From: Serripes groenlandicus | Lineage: Eukaryota; Mollusca; Bivalvia; Cardiida; Cardiidae | Length of the DNA stretch: 64,000 nt | Direction of reading: 5' to 3' | NCBI GenBank assembly: GCA_031761405.1 | Contig: JASEVX010000001.1 | Coordinates: 109,969,731 to 110,033,730 of the forward strand | Shown here: positions 34,461 to 46,265 of the stretch, one piece after another | Numbering within the stretch: the first letter of the stretch is position 1 | Layout: every line of letters starts with the position of its first letter | Notes under the pieces: generated by a model | What the model saw: the letters and a program-made list of their open reading frames with translations, nothing else | Database searches by the model: none | Told to the model about the DNA's origin: nothing | Program-made: the position numbers and the translations under genes

Positions 34461-37139
34461 GATCCTATCGCCAGCGAGTCAGTTCATGCTACAATATTGA
34501 GCACCAAGGCAGTCAAGCCATCACCGCCATTCTTCAGTGTATTTGAGAGAAGACCTCGATCGGAATGGGCGGATTCGTTGGATTATTTAGGCCTGTGCAA
34601 GGTCCCATAGGACAGCTTTCAGATGGCACGGTTCGTGTTGTTCTTGTGTTTTGTAGTTATTTTCCAGATTTCCGTATTATCACGTGTCGCATAGTTTGGT
34701 CTTGTAGCAAATATAATACAATGTTTACCTTCTGTGCCAAACACACATCAACAACGAAGAGACAAGTATGTTACGCCAGAGCTATGTCGAGACGTTTTGC
34801 ACATGTCTGGTATAAATACACTGCTTCGCGGAAAAGTTTTATATTGACATGTGAATATGTTTTAGACACTGATTTAAACATTGCTGGACAACTTTGGGGA
34901 TTCTTTTTTCTATTATAAAAAAAATGTGTAATACGAAAGACATTCAATAAATTAACATGTGATTGTGTATACGACATTGGTTGGAAAAACACATGTTTAA
35001 AATAATGTGTTCCTCAATTTGTGTCACGAAGAATAATTTACTTGTTTAAAAGGATGAGTGATTTAGAAATGGTTATGGTCGTTTTGGAAGAACAAGTTAA
35101 ACCATTATCCTATTAGCATTCTTTTCTGTCTCCCTTTGTATTTCATTAGAGAAACACTAACATATTCTTGCCATTTGTCTCTATTCTTTCTCATTGTTTG
35201 GCCAGATTTATACATTAACATATGTCGCAACACCTGCAAGACAATCGTTTTATACCAGTGATATTATTGTCCTAGTTTTAAGGGGAGGGGGATATATTGG
35301 TTACGAATTACAATTATCAATACTGATGTTCGATCGACATTTTGCAAAAAAAGAATCATTTTGCAAAAAAAGAATTTGGCAAAAATATAGATTGTCAACA
35401 TTGCAATTATTTATTTGCCGTATTGATGATTCATTTTGACACAAAGTTGAAATAGAAGACAGGGGATTGATTATCTTTACTCCATAAGCTGGGATTTGCT
35501 GAAAATACGGTTAACATTTGTATCGTTTCTTGAAAAACTATCTTTTAGTCATATAAGAGATACAACCAGCCGACTATGATGCACTTTATTATAAATAAAC
35601 ACGTGCCGTGTCATACAGACATGTGTGGCTGCGTCTCTCCATTTCGACTTTCGTATATATATATAAGTCGGCATATATGTAACGCTTAATCTAGGTCTAC
35701 TCTTTATGTTTCTCTTTGTGCAATCTTTACATATTGCGAAAGTCGAATCTTCCTCTCACATCATGAGGTAACCGGTAGATTGGACAATTTTAAAACAAAT
35801 GCATGATCTGTACGAAGCGGTTTCGTCAATTTGAATAAATGCCCATTACAAATTCATCCTGTATTATTTTGCTGTTTTAATGTGCGGGGAAACTTGAATC
35901 TGTCTGATCAATATAAACAACCAGTGTTTCTGCTTAGTTTGCAAGATAGAATATATCTGCAGACTCCATCGATCCGTTATATGTCTGAGAAAATCATCAA
36001 TCGTTATAAATAACTGAACATTTGTCATAAAATCATTCAAATGCATCCGTTACCAACAGTTACCATATCGCATTTATAGAAAGGGTAAGAACGTATTTCC
36101 TACTTTCAACTACACGTTATAAATAAACGGAAATGTATCAATACGCATCAGAGGGTCACAAGTTAGGAACATATAAAAACTGATTTGACAATCGACCAAC
36201 TAGTTCAATATTGATTGCCATGTTAACCAGAGTTATCCTTGGTTCCAAAATAAGAACGATGGTCTTTAAGAGATGTCGTTGAGAAGATGCTACTTTTAAA
36301 GTATCATCGGCAATGTGGTAACAGGGGGAAGGGGGTCGTTACACCCAATGTTAAAGTGCGCGTGCCGGCACGCACATTCGACGTGGAGCTATAAGGCAGA
36401 ATTTCTCGGATTAGATTAATGTTTTCAACTCAGTATCAGGGTAATAGCTTAACACTGCATACGTTTACCGGACGACGCAAAATGTATTTCAAGTTAAAAC
36501 TTCCATCTTTGATTATCAACATCATACCGATTAACCAAAACAACAAATCCTCTCTTAGAATTCCACGGGACCTTGCAATCACGTACAACACGAAACATCA
36601 TGTTTCTTTATGTTGCTGATAACGATTCTCATTTCCGCCTATGATGGCAAGTGTTATCTTTTTTACTATGTTTTAATGATTCATTCAAATGATATGTGTG
36701 TGTTGATGGTCGCTACCAAATGAGACATCTGGAAGCTGGACTAAATTAAAACATAAAACTATTACCAATAAACAACGCAACAAGAACCATCGGACTTATT
36801 GTCGAAATTTAGCAGATCGCGCATACCACGTCACCTTCTGGACATAATGATTATGTTCAATGGCTTGAAATATTTTAACATTGCGCAAACAAATTACATC
36901 ACTTGTGGTTATCATACGAGTGATATTGCTGTGAAGAAAGACTATTTTCTACCCCGTATATTTGTTTATCAAAGCGCCATACACTACACACGGAGTTATC
37001 TTCATAAATGCAATACTCACAGAAAATAGACTCTAAACGAGCGACTTAATTCTTGTTTTATTCCATTCACAAATTATTATGCAAAGTTGTGTTTATTTTT
37101 GTATTTGAAATATTTTATCTACACAAATGAGTCAGTTAT
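34461..37139. other. Long sparse region
   Basis: About 2.7 kb with no family repeats I recognise. It holds a 14-bp perfect GC palindrome, GCGTGCCGGCACGC, at 36360-36373, and short frames without motifs (for example 34565-34918). This is the most gene-like gap by its lack of repeats, but I cannot support an exon. Confidence 0.35.
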
Positions 37140-37563
37140 TTAACCCTTTCCTTATAACAACAAATCTACAGCAGACGACTTTGAAAGCACGTGCCAGATA
37201 TTATGGATACTATCTATAAATGAAAGAGTAATTATCAAATTTAAAAGGAGAAAAACTAGTCAGCTGCAGATTCCTCGAAATGCTTCTGCATATGAGCCGT
37301 CCCGCGAGAAAACCAACATTATGGACTCTGCGTAAAGTACCGATCCGGATCAGCCTAAGCATGCTGCGCAGGCTTACCCGGATAGACACTTTTCGCCTTC
37401 TGTGGATTTTCTGTTTAAGGATCCATTAATCTAAACCTGTATTCCCCTGAGACGGAATGTGTCGGCCCGGATCAGTCTGCGCGGATTGCGCAGGAGTATA
37501 TGGGTCGATATATTACGCAGATGCCATACGATTGGTTTTCTCGACTCATATGTGAAAAGTTAA
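37140..37563. mobile_element. MITE-B interrupted by MITE-C
   Basis: TTAACCCTTTCCTTATAACA starts the element and GTGAAAAGTTAA ends it, with TTAA on both ends. MITE-C sits in its right subterminal region between TTCTGCATAT and ATATGTGAAAAG. Confidence 0.8.
37294..37547. mobile_element. MITE-C, nested, with ATAT target duplication
   Basis: The left end GAGCCGTCCCGCGAGAAAAC is perfect; the right end is shortened to GGTTTTCTCGACTC. ATAT flanks both sides (37290-37293, 37548-37551), and removing one copy plus the element restores the MITE-B. Confidence 0.9.
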
Positions 37564-37589
37564 ACAGATATGCATTGAAAACTGTTTCA

Positions 37590-39362
37590 TATGGAACGCC
37601 TTTACTGTCTTACTATGTTGTATTGTATTATACGCAGTACATTTTCATGTATACGAGGTACATATTTCATTTGACGTGGTACATTTTGCATGATATGCAG
37701 TGCCTTTTGTATAATATATAGTGGTTATTTAATAATATGAAGTGCATAAGTATGAAGATACAGTAGAATAACCATTATATAGTGTGCAAACAACGTCATA
37801 TGCAATACAAACAACATTATATGCAGTCTATTCTTTAATACGTGGGGTGGTACTTTGATTATATGCGGTGGTTTAAACTTTATACGCAGTGCATTTACAT
37901 TGGGGATGATCATACTTTCCGGCATTCTCCGGCATTCTCCGGCTTTCTCCGGAATTATTTCCGGAAATTACCGAGCATGACAGATATGTTTGAACATTAA
38001 CACCGTCTAATCCATTTTAAAAAGGCATTGTAGAACAATCTTTATGAAAAGTGTACACATTTCCTAAAAAGACGAGATGCAGAATGTCGTCTATGCAGAC
38101 GATCTCTAATTCCTGAAGCAGACAACTCTTGAAATCATTATGGTCAAAGGATAAATTGCTCATCTTGAGAAATTTATCCATTTGTCACAATGCGTTCAAC
38201 CAACCCCTCTTCAATAATTATACTTTCATTTATTAAGATTTTCTATAGTTTTGCCTTAACGTCATCTGATGCATACTTGTTGTATTACGGAAAAGATTTA
38301 ACAATGCGGTTAGGTTACCACTTTATGGTAATGTTTCCTCATAAAAACAACTTTAAATTCCCCAGCAGCTTCTGGAAATAAGAGAAATAACTTAAAAAGT
38401 GATTTACATGATATATTTGATTTTGTCTTTGGGAAAATGCATAACTTTGTTTTTTTTCTGAACAGTGTAGGTTCAAATCAGCCTGCATGTTTGCTCTGCT
38501 TATCATAATCGTTGACTGAGGCTTCTAATAAGCATATGTAAGTACATGTAATAATCTACTCCTATAACATAAGCATTCGAGCTTGTGAGAGGTCATATAT
38601 TATTGGATTAGTAATATTCAGACTTTAGATTTTAGATTTTGATCAGACTGCAAATCATGCCGAATGAACAGACCAATCTCGTCTAGAGCGGATTTCAGTG
38701 CAGACGACGATATTATCTGCCCCTCGTGTATTCAGAACATTTGTACACATCTATTTATAAATTATTCAAGCGCTTTTTTTAAAATTGAGTAAACGGTGTA
38801 AATGTTAAATTCTATCTGTCTGACTCGGTATTTTTCGGATAAATAATTACGGAGAATGCCGGAAAGTATGATCATCCTAATGAAAAATGCACCGCATATA
38901 AAGCTGTTTACACCATGTATACATTAGTATGGACCGAACATATTGCCAAATGCATTGCGTACTATGATCTTTTAGGAACACATACATAATAATTCACCAG
39001 GTATAAAGATACGTGTAGGCACTTCATATATTAAAACATACATCGCATATATTGACTAACATACAACGTATACATGTAAAACTACTGCATACACAAACAA
39101 ATACACCACATATAATGTCATTTGTACTGCATAGTATATAGTTTGTATTGCACATGACGTTGTGTGTACAACGTATAATGGTTATTCTACTGTTTAAACA
39201 CTATTTTGCACTGCATATTATTCAATAATCACCACACATAATAGAAAAGGCACTGCATATCCTGAATAATGTACCACGTCAAATGAAATATGTACCTCAT
39301 ATACGTGAAAATGTACTGCATATAATACAATACAACATACTAAGACAGTAAAGGCGTTCCAT
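37590..39362. mobile_element. 1.77-kb foldback-type inverted repeat
   Basis: The left arm 37590-37968 is the reverse complement of the right arm 38836-39362 with indels. Shared landmarks are TATGGAACGCCTTTACTGTC (outer), TTTCATTTGACGTGGTACAT, GTAGAATAACCATTATA and CCGGAGAATGCCGG..GATCAT (inner). Both arms contain repeats of a motif like ATATGCAGTGCATTTT every 30-40 bp. The 867-bp middle carries only a MITE-B relic. No coding capacity is visible. Confidence 0.82.
38105..38301. mobile_element. MITE-B relic inside the foldback middle
   Basis: CCTGAAGCAGACAACTCTTG, AAATTGCTCATCTTGAGAAA and TACGGAAAAGATTTAA are MITE-B blocks. Confidence 0.6.
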
Positions 39363-40832
39363 AGTTTCATGTATGTATTGGGATGAAACACTCGTCAATG
39401 ATTGATTTTCAGACGGATCGCCAAATACCAAATATGTATGGTCCCGGAATAAGTTGTTTGTTTTATTGGAGTGTTATGACATTTGCATCATAACTTCCGT
39501 TATATCATGGCAACAGTTCATTTAGCCACTCGGCGGAGTCATCCCTGAATAATTCATATTTGCCAAACATGGTATCATATTCGTTTGACATGTGGCAAAG
39601 TTGGGACTCTCAGAATCTCCAGAGTTTAGGTCGCTGGCCAGTAAAGTATTTAAACAGTTTGGCATTGGCAGTATGTACTGCAACATGAGTCCGTGCATGA
39701 TGAATTATTAAGGCAATTATGTTAATATACCGCGATAGAAGACTAGACTCATAATGTAGATACTAAATCAAATATCAAATACAAGGCGGTGTATTTCTAA
39801 CCGATACTGCGGATTGAAGGTATCCAGGCTGAAATAAAGAAAGAATTTGTTAAGACTTTGTAGAAACCAATCATTATCGTTAAACTCAATATATATATAT
39901 GGACATTCAATAGTTTCAATCTTTAACTAATGTGGTAGCTCAAATGACTTAACTGTACTGTAATACTACGAGTGATGTCCTAATATACGCTTAACTCGGC
40001 GACAAAGATCAAATGATCGTGGGTATTTATAAAAAATATAATTACACATGATTTAGAATCTGAGTTGATGCGTGAAATAGAAATAATTCTTTGTAAGCAG
40101 ACTTCAAAAAGTAAAATTTGTTGTTGAATTTATTTCCAGAATATCTGTTAAAACTCGAATAATCAACTTTGATAAAAAGCTTTTTGATACAGACATGCTT
40201 ATCAGATTTTATATGAGTGTAATTAAGATATATTTGATCGGGTTTTGGAACGGCAGAATGCATGGCGGGTAATACACGTTTGAAGTTGGTAAACCGAATG
40301 TTTGTTGTACTAGGAAGTCAATGCTCTTGACTTTGAAATATATATCGGCTAGAAGATTAGAGTGTCTTCCTGTCTGATACTGGATACCAAAAACATTTAG
40401 TTTTATCATTCAGTTAAATATCAGAGTTGTTTAATTGTTATTTGAAACAAAGGCGGGGAAGAACTGTTTGATCCTTCTTTTCCAAAAGTATTTCAAAAGT
40501 TGTCATTGCAGGGACTTTAAAAATTCAAGTTTCTACCAAAGAAGCACTCTTTGTTTATGAAGCACACAATTTACGGCGGCAATAAAGTTTTCAGAAGTAG
40601 GGCAATGTCACGATATGAAACATGATAGTATCACTAAAGCTGTTGCCATAAACATATCAGATAAGCACGATAAGCCAAACAGCTCGATCCCGGAAGCACA
40701 TCAAACGTACCATCAATTGCTAAGGTTTCGATCTTTTTTTTCCCCAATCAAATGTCTAAGGTTCTGGAATCCCACTCGAACAACACTCAAATTACTTTAA
40801 AACTTTTTATGTATTTTAATATACTGATATAT
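39363..40832. other. Sparse spacer
   Basis: About 1.5 kb. No supportable gene or family repeat; two short minus-strand frames at 40042-40409 have no motifs. Confidence 0.4.
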
Positions 40833-41059
40833 GAGCATTCCCGCGAGAAAACCAACATTATGGACTCTGCATAAAGCATCGACCCGGATCAGCCTAAGCA
40901 TGCCGCGCAGGCTAACCCGGACAGACAATTGTCACCTTCTTTGGATTTCCTAAGTAATCATTACTCAATACCTGTATACCCTTGAGACGGAATATATCGG
41001 TCCGGATTAGCCTGATCGATACATTACGCAATAATGTTGGTTTCCACGTGTAACGGCTG
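40833..41059. mobile_element. MITE-C with ATAT target duplication
   Basis: GAGCATTCCCGCGAGAAAAC at left and GTTGGTTTCCACGTGTAACG at right; ATAT at 40829-40832 and 41060-41063. The segment before the right terminus has a deletion that removes GCGCAGG. Confidence 0.85.
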
Positions 41060-41366
41060 ATATGTTCACTTAATTTACATTTCAAATGTAGGATGCGCAA
41101 AAGACTACTTAATACAACGTAATTACAGAGAGACCACAAACCACGAATTCTGTCAGCAAAAATAAGGAATGTCTATAGCTAACAGGCAAGTCTAATTCAA
41201 CACGCCCATGTGTGACATAACTAGCACAATTTATGATCGCAAATGACATGTTGACGAAGAAGACATACGCTAAAGACTGGTTAAATCATCCCTTTGATAA
41301 ATATCAAGTAAATACCAAGATCAAAATTCGCATAATGCTAATTGTAGTGAGTTTCTGAAATAATTA
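41060..41366. other. No recognisable feature
   Basis: AT-rich spacer. Confidence 0.4.
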
Positions 41367-41575
41367 AGCGATGCTCTGCGAAAACCTTGCTTTATGAACT
41401 TTTTACACGTGTGTGTCTTGTTAAAAGATCCAAATGGATATTGCTATACACATTCATCTGGAAAATATTTGTACCTAATTGACAAACAGTGGATAAATAT
41501 TAAATAGATATGTGGTTGATCTTGATCTACACCAGTCACAAGTGACTTACGGTTGGTTTTCGCAGAGCGCCGCTC
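41367..41575. mobile_element. Family E MITE candidate
   Basis: The termini AGCGATGCTCTGCGAAAACC and GGTTTTCGCAGAGCGCCGCT are inverted over about 20 bp with two mismatches. The inner block TTGATCTACACCAGTCACAA resembles 51225-51245. Length about 209 bp, non-coding. Confidence 0.6.
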
Positions 41576-41666
41576 GTACAATTATAATTAACCTCTGATT
41601 GTTTATAGATATGTCATGTGGTAAAATAAAGACATAAATCTTTTACCATGCTGTGATAAAATTGGT

Positions 41667-41897
41667 TTGACCCTTTCCCACATAAAATAAATCGGCAGCA
41701 GACGACTTTGAAAACATATAGGTAAAACAATTAAAAATTCTCTGTAAATAATAGTATAATACTTGAATAAAGTTGAAAACATTGAGGTTAAAGTAGACAT
41801 TCCTCATTATTAGGGCAATATCTCCTTTTGTCACAAAGGTTTAAACAGTTGTCTGCTGCAGATGCATCACAATGTGTCAGCAGGTGGGAAAGGGTTA
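41667..41897. mobile_element. MITE-B, diverged full length
   Basis: TTGACCCTTTCCCACATAAA at left, GGCAGCAGACGACTTTGAAA, GTTGTCTGCTGCAGATGCAT and GGGAAAGGGTTA at right. Confidence 0.78.
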
Positions 41898-42449
41898 CAT
41901 AATTGAACGACAACCAGTGATGCACGTTATTTCTATGACGCGGTCAGATAAGTCAGTTATCTACAAATTAATCGACGCATCCCGCCGACACTATTATGTC
42001 TCCCATTTGTCTTCCTCGAGATGCAATGTTCGGGTTACTTAGTGTGTCGTTGTGCCTGCCTCGTCAACATATATACGCTGCAGTCAAAAAAGCAATCGTA
42101 TTTCATTTGCAACACTTGTAGATTTCAGACCAACTTGCATAATAATTATGGCTGTACATAAATCTCACATGAATCCCTACTATGATTCAAGCAAAACGCG
42201 TCTGTTCTGATCAGATGGTGCTTAATCGCAAGCTGATGTGGCCCTACACACCCATGCAAACGTTGGATTTCCGGTACATTTGCTAAATATACATGAACAT
42301 GTTGTTGGTAAATAACTGATCATATTCAGCTCGCAGCGCAATAAGTTCACCACTACATAATCAGAGCTAGAGTAGTGGCTAGAATCGTAGTCGTACTATA
42401 CTATTCGTGTTCAATTGCATAAGATACTCTTCTAATTAAAACAATGTCG
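41898..42449. other. No recognisable feature
   Basis: Spacer without supportable features. Confidence 0.4.
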
Positions 42450-42566
42450 GGTTCGAGCGGTCGCGTGTTCGATCCACGGTCAGATCACACCAAATACTTA
42501 AAACATTGTATCAACAGCTTTCCCTCCTTGGAACTCAGCAGTGTGGCAGGGGCGTAGCTTTGCAAT
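42450..42566 (+). mobile_element. SINE-2, 5' part fragment
   Basis: GTCGCGTGTTCGATCCACGG (B-box-like), AGATCACACCAAATACTTAA and CCTCCTTGGAACTCAGCAGT; lost after GGCGTAGC. Confidence 0.7.
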
Positions 42567-42577
42567 AATCAATGTGT

Positions 42578-42815
42578 AGGCCGTCTCGTGAGAAAATCAA
42601 CATTGTGGACTCTGCGTAAAGTATCGACCCCGATCAGCCTAAGCATGCCACACAGGCCTACCCGGATAGACACTTTTCGCCTCCTGTGGATTTTCTGTTT
42701 CAGGAATAACTACTCTATACATCTATCCTCCTAAGACGGAATGTGTTGGCCGGATCAGACTGCGCGGACAGCGCAGGCTGATCTGGTCGATACATTACGC
42801 AGATGTCTATCGCCG
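42578..42815. mobile_element. MITE-C, variant right end
   Basis: The left end GGCCGTCTCGTGAGAAAATC is standard. The right end runs TACATTACGCAGATGTCTATCG-CCGC instead of the usual terminus, mirroring the copy at 33670. Confidence 0.82.
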
Positions 42816-43034
42816 CAGCAAACACAGTAATATCACTTCAATCTTGTGGAGACCGTCGTAAAACAACAGTTTACCAATTGTAGCGACCATATGTATACTG
42901 TCAATGACTAATGTATAACTTGGTGTTATTGGCATTATTTCAGGAAAACAAATCTGAACATCGTTTGTGACAAAGGGTAAATATGGGTATATATTCAATT
43001 CGGTTGAAAGCGACGTTGACATATTGACTGGTAT

Positions 43035-43334
43035 GATTGAATGATTGATTGGGGTTTAACGACGTGTTCATCACTTTTTTAGTCATATCACGGCGGCCAG
43101 TTCACCTACTCATATGTTTCCTGGCTTTCTCACAGCAGTACTCCACACAAGATACTTTCTAAGCAACTGGCTGCGCTTCCACATGGACTGTTAGCCCATT
43201 GGTGTAAAAGAGGAATGACGTTTGTCACAGCGAATTTTGTCAAACGTCGGAAAGACTGTTGGCCGATCTGGGGTTCGAACTCACAACCCCTTGGTTGACA
43301 GCCTGCGTCGTTACCGACTTAGCTACCGGGGCTC
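43035..43334 (-). mobile_element. SINE-1, full length, reversed
   Basis: From ATTGATTGGGGTTTAACG (tail) through TCACGGCGGCCAGTTCACC, CTGTTAGCCCATTGG, to GGGGTTCGAACTCACAACCC and TTAGCTACCGGGGCTC (head). Confidence 0.9.
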
Positions 43335-43480
43335 GACTAATTATGCAGGTCCTTATAAATTATTTCACTTTAGTGCATTTAAAAGTTATTCAATCATTGC
43401 TTCATTAATACATAAGAACTAAACCAATTTTGATGTTCTGCAGACTATAAAAGTGAATATAGATTTTTAACATTATCAAT

Positions 43481-43700
43481 TAATACCCTTTTCCATACGA
43501 CAAATCTGCTGCAGAAGACTTTGAAAACACAATTTTAGAAAATCTGGGTAAAAGGAAGTATCATATTTTAATACAAATGAAAACATTTTGGCAAAAGGAA
43601 AGTGCTCATAATGAGCAATTTTCTCCTTTTGCCACAATATTTTCGAAAGTCGTCTGATGTAACTGCGTCAACATTCGTCTGCATGTGAAAAGGGTTTAAA
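43481..43700. mobile_element. MITE-B, diverged full length
   Basis: TAATACCCTTTTCCATACGA, CTGCTGCAGAAGACTTTGAA, the hairpin GTGCTCATAATGAGCAATTT and GTGAAAAGGGTTTAAA. Confidence 0.8.
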
Positions 43701-43793
43701 GGCCGAGCAAACGACCGTCCTCGTTGTATATTCAATCAGAAGACAATAAAGTTGACACTGTTTTACCATATGAATGCATAGGAATGGCATGAC

Positions 43794-44006
43794 TCAACCC
43801 TTCACTACATGCAGACGTTTTTACACGCATCTATGGGAGACTTTTGGAAACATTGTGGGAAATAGATAAGCAATTTCTATATTGTTCACATTTTCCACTC
43901 TATCCAATAATTATACTTTCATTTATTAAGACTTTTATTCCATAGTTTATCGAGAAGTTTTTCAACGTCGTCTGCTGCACATTTGTTACATGTTAGAAAT
44001 GGATTA
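43794..44006. mobile_element. MITE-B, diverged
   Basis: TCAACCCTTCACTACATGCA, ACGCATCTATGGGAGACTTT, and GTCGTCTGCTGCACATTTG. The hairpin is lost. Confidence 0.65.
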
Positions 44007-44353
44007 TAGAGAGGATCCACGTCAGAAGTTAACGGTTCTATTTGCACTTCCGTAATAACACAACTTAATTATTATATTGTTTAAGTATTGACACACCTTA
44101 CATCTATGGCGCATCTAAGTGCAGCACAGTCGTTTATCTTTGATTACAGTTAGGCATACAAAGGCTCTACTGAGTTTTCACAATCGAACAGACTATAAAA
44201 ATCCCTTTGCGTCTGTCCCGACACATGCCATTTAAAAATAATTAACATCTTAATAATGTTGCATTCAAGTTTCAGCTATATAAATCATACATCTCGACAA
44301 CCTGCAAGTCTGTTGTTTCAATGCGCTGTTCCTACAATTAAGAAAGTGTCGAA
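44007..44353. other. No recognisable feature
   Basis: Spacer. Confidence 0.4.
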
Positions 44354-44585
44354 CCCTTATAGCTCAGTCGTGTATGGCGACGGCTATCGGTAATGGGGGT
44401 TGTGAGTTATCAAAGTCAGTGCGATAGCGTCATGCGTCTTTCATCATTGATCTCGTAGTCTATGCTGGAAGTAAACTAGAAGAATGTTGTGTGGAGGACT
44501 GATCCGAGTGAACCAGGAAACACACTTATTTGAACGGTCCTGCGTAGTCTCATTGAACTACTGTTGAAAACATCGTGAAAGTCAC
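44354..44585 (+). mobile_element. SINE-1, diverged
   Basis: ACCCTTATAGCTCAGTCGTG (A box) and GGGGTTGTGAGTTATCAAAG (damaged B box), then CATGCGTCTTTCATCATTGA, AACCAGGAAACACACTTATT and ATTGAACTACTGTTGAAAAC. The tail is lost. Confidence 0.7.
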
Positions 44586-45002
44586 TAAGAAGGTTGTCGG
44601 GTTTCATTGAATCGTTTCACATAGTTGCCGTTGTAATAATTATTTCCCAGATATTAACGTGTACGAGACTATTTAGTTGTAAACATATTTTATTCAATAA
44701 AAGTTACATTGTATAGAATTACATTTCAAAAGGAATAGGATTAGAACAAAAGTTTAAGCTTATAAAGTTCATACTAGAGAGCGTAGTCATATTACGCATA
44801 CGAGGCTACTTGATGTTATTAACATGCGCAGACGACACCGGAAGCCGCATTTCGGTTGAATAACCCCAGATGATATATTCGTCCGATCTGATGTTTGAAT
44901 TCGAACGAGTTCAAGCAACATTACAGGGGTCAATGTATACCTAACCTTATAGTTAAACGATATCGGTTTTCACGGAGGAGAAACACATGCTTGGTTTTCG
45001 CG
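44586..45002. other. No recognisable feature
   Basis: Spacer. Confidence 0.4.
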
Positions 45003-45209
45003 ACGCATGTCTGACGCCTCTGCAGCAGACGACTTTTGAAAACATTGTGACAAACGGTAAATTTGCTCAAAACGTGCAATTTCCCCCTTATGTCTCAATG
45101 TTTCAACCCTAAAATATTTATCCTTTCTTTTAAAGAGATTTAAGAAATTTTCGTCTAGATATTTTCAAATTCATCTGCTGCAGAATTGTCGTATGTGGGA
45201 AAGGGGTAA
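45003..45209. mobile_element. MITE-B, left terminus lost
   Basis: GTCTGACGCCTCTGCAGCAG, the hairpin AAATTTGCTCAAAACGTGCA and GTATGTGGGAAAGGGGTAA. Confidence 0.78.
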
Positions 45210-45580
45210 ACGCAGGACTGAACTTATTTCTTTACATAACGGCTAACGTAAATGTCAGTGTTAAAAAGAACTCAAACGAAAATACACCTCCCGATGCAAA
45301 TACAGATGCATCTACATTAGACGAGTTTTGAAAACGCTTTGGAAAAAGGAAACTCTGCTCGCACCATTACATATTATCTTAATTCCTAATCAATGGTTTT
45401 ATTCAATTATGTATCAGTGTTTGATTGTGAATATTTTCCCGATGATACAACATGTGTCGCATATCTTTATACGGATTACTTTCTATGCAGCCTTCTTCAA
45501 ATTCCAGACTGTTTTCAATTACGCTTGATACCGTCTTATCGTTTTACTCATACAATTTCATAATACACGACAATCAAATG
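45210..45580. other. No recognisable feature
   Basis: Spacer with one MITE-B-like scrap near 45318-45345 (GAGTTTTGAAAACGC). Confidence 0.4.
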
Positions 45581-45810
45581 TTAACCCTTTCCCTCATATA
45601 GACGCTTTCTGACGACTATGCAGTATACGGCTTTTTGAAAACATAGTGACAAAAGAAGAAATTGCTCAAAACGAGCAATTTTTCCTTTTGCCACAATGTT
45701 TTCCACTTTTAGTCACAGGTTATCCATTCAATTGTAGAGGCTTTCCATTTTTTGTCAAAATATGTTCAGAGTCGTCTGCTGCATAATTGTCGTATGAGGG
45801 AAAGGGTTAA
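45581..45810 (+). mobile_element. MITE-B, young copy, twin of 23314
   Basis: 230 bp, TTAA at both ends, hairpin perfect. It shares all diagnostic variants with 23314-23543 except in the left subterminal block (GACGACTATGCAGTATACGG). Confidence 0.92.
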
Positions 45811-45841
45811 GGCTGAAATAGATTCACCCTATCCAACAAAT

Positions 45842-45974
45842 GAATTTCCTTTTGCCACAATGTTTTCCACTTTTAGTCATAGGTTATCCATTCAATTATA
45901 GAGACTTTCATTTTTTGACAAAATATGTTCAAAGTCGTCTGCTGCAGAATTGTCGTATGAGGGAAAGGGTTAAA
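45842..45974 (+). mobile_element. MITE-B, right half, young
   Basis: It begins abruptly at the hairpin's right arm (AATTTCCTTTTGCCACAATG) and continues to GAGGGAAAGGGTTAA. It replaces the diverged second element that follows the twin copy at 23560. Confidence 0.85.
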
Positions 45975-46039
45975 CCAGGTTAATTGATAATGTGGTAAAC
46001 CGCAGCTATTGAATTACGGAGCACAGTAGCGTCAGGCTA

Positions 46040-46265
46040 TCAACCCTATCGAATTTACAGAAGAACTTGGACGCAACTGCAGCAAACAACGTTCGAAAAC
46101 ACAGTAGCAAAATGAGAAACTGCTCATTATAAGCAAGTTCTCCTCTTACCACAATGTTATCAGCAATATTAAATATCTTTTCTTTCATTTATAGTTGTTC
46201 AATAGTGTTGCGTGTATGTGTTCAAAGTTCTCTGCTGCAGATGTGTTGTATGTGGGAACGGGATA
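46040..46265. mobile_element. MITE-B, diverged
   Basis: CAACCCTATCGAATTTACAG, AACTGCAGCAAACAACGTTC, GAAACTGCTCATTATAAGCA and TATGTGGGAACGGGATAA. Confidence 0.75.

Noticed and set aside
34565..34918. 117-codon plus-strand frame
   Set aside because: In a repeat-poor region, but I see no domain, signal peptide or splice sites to support it.
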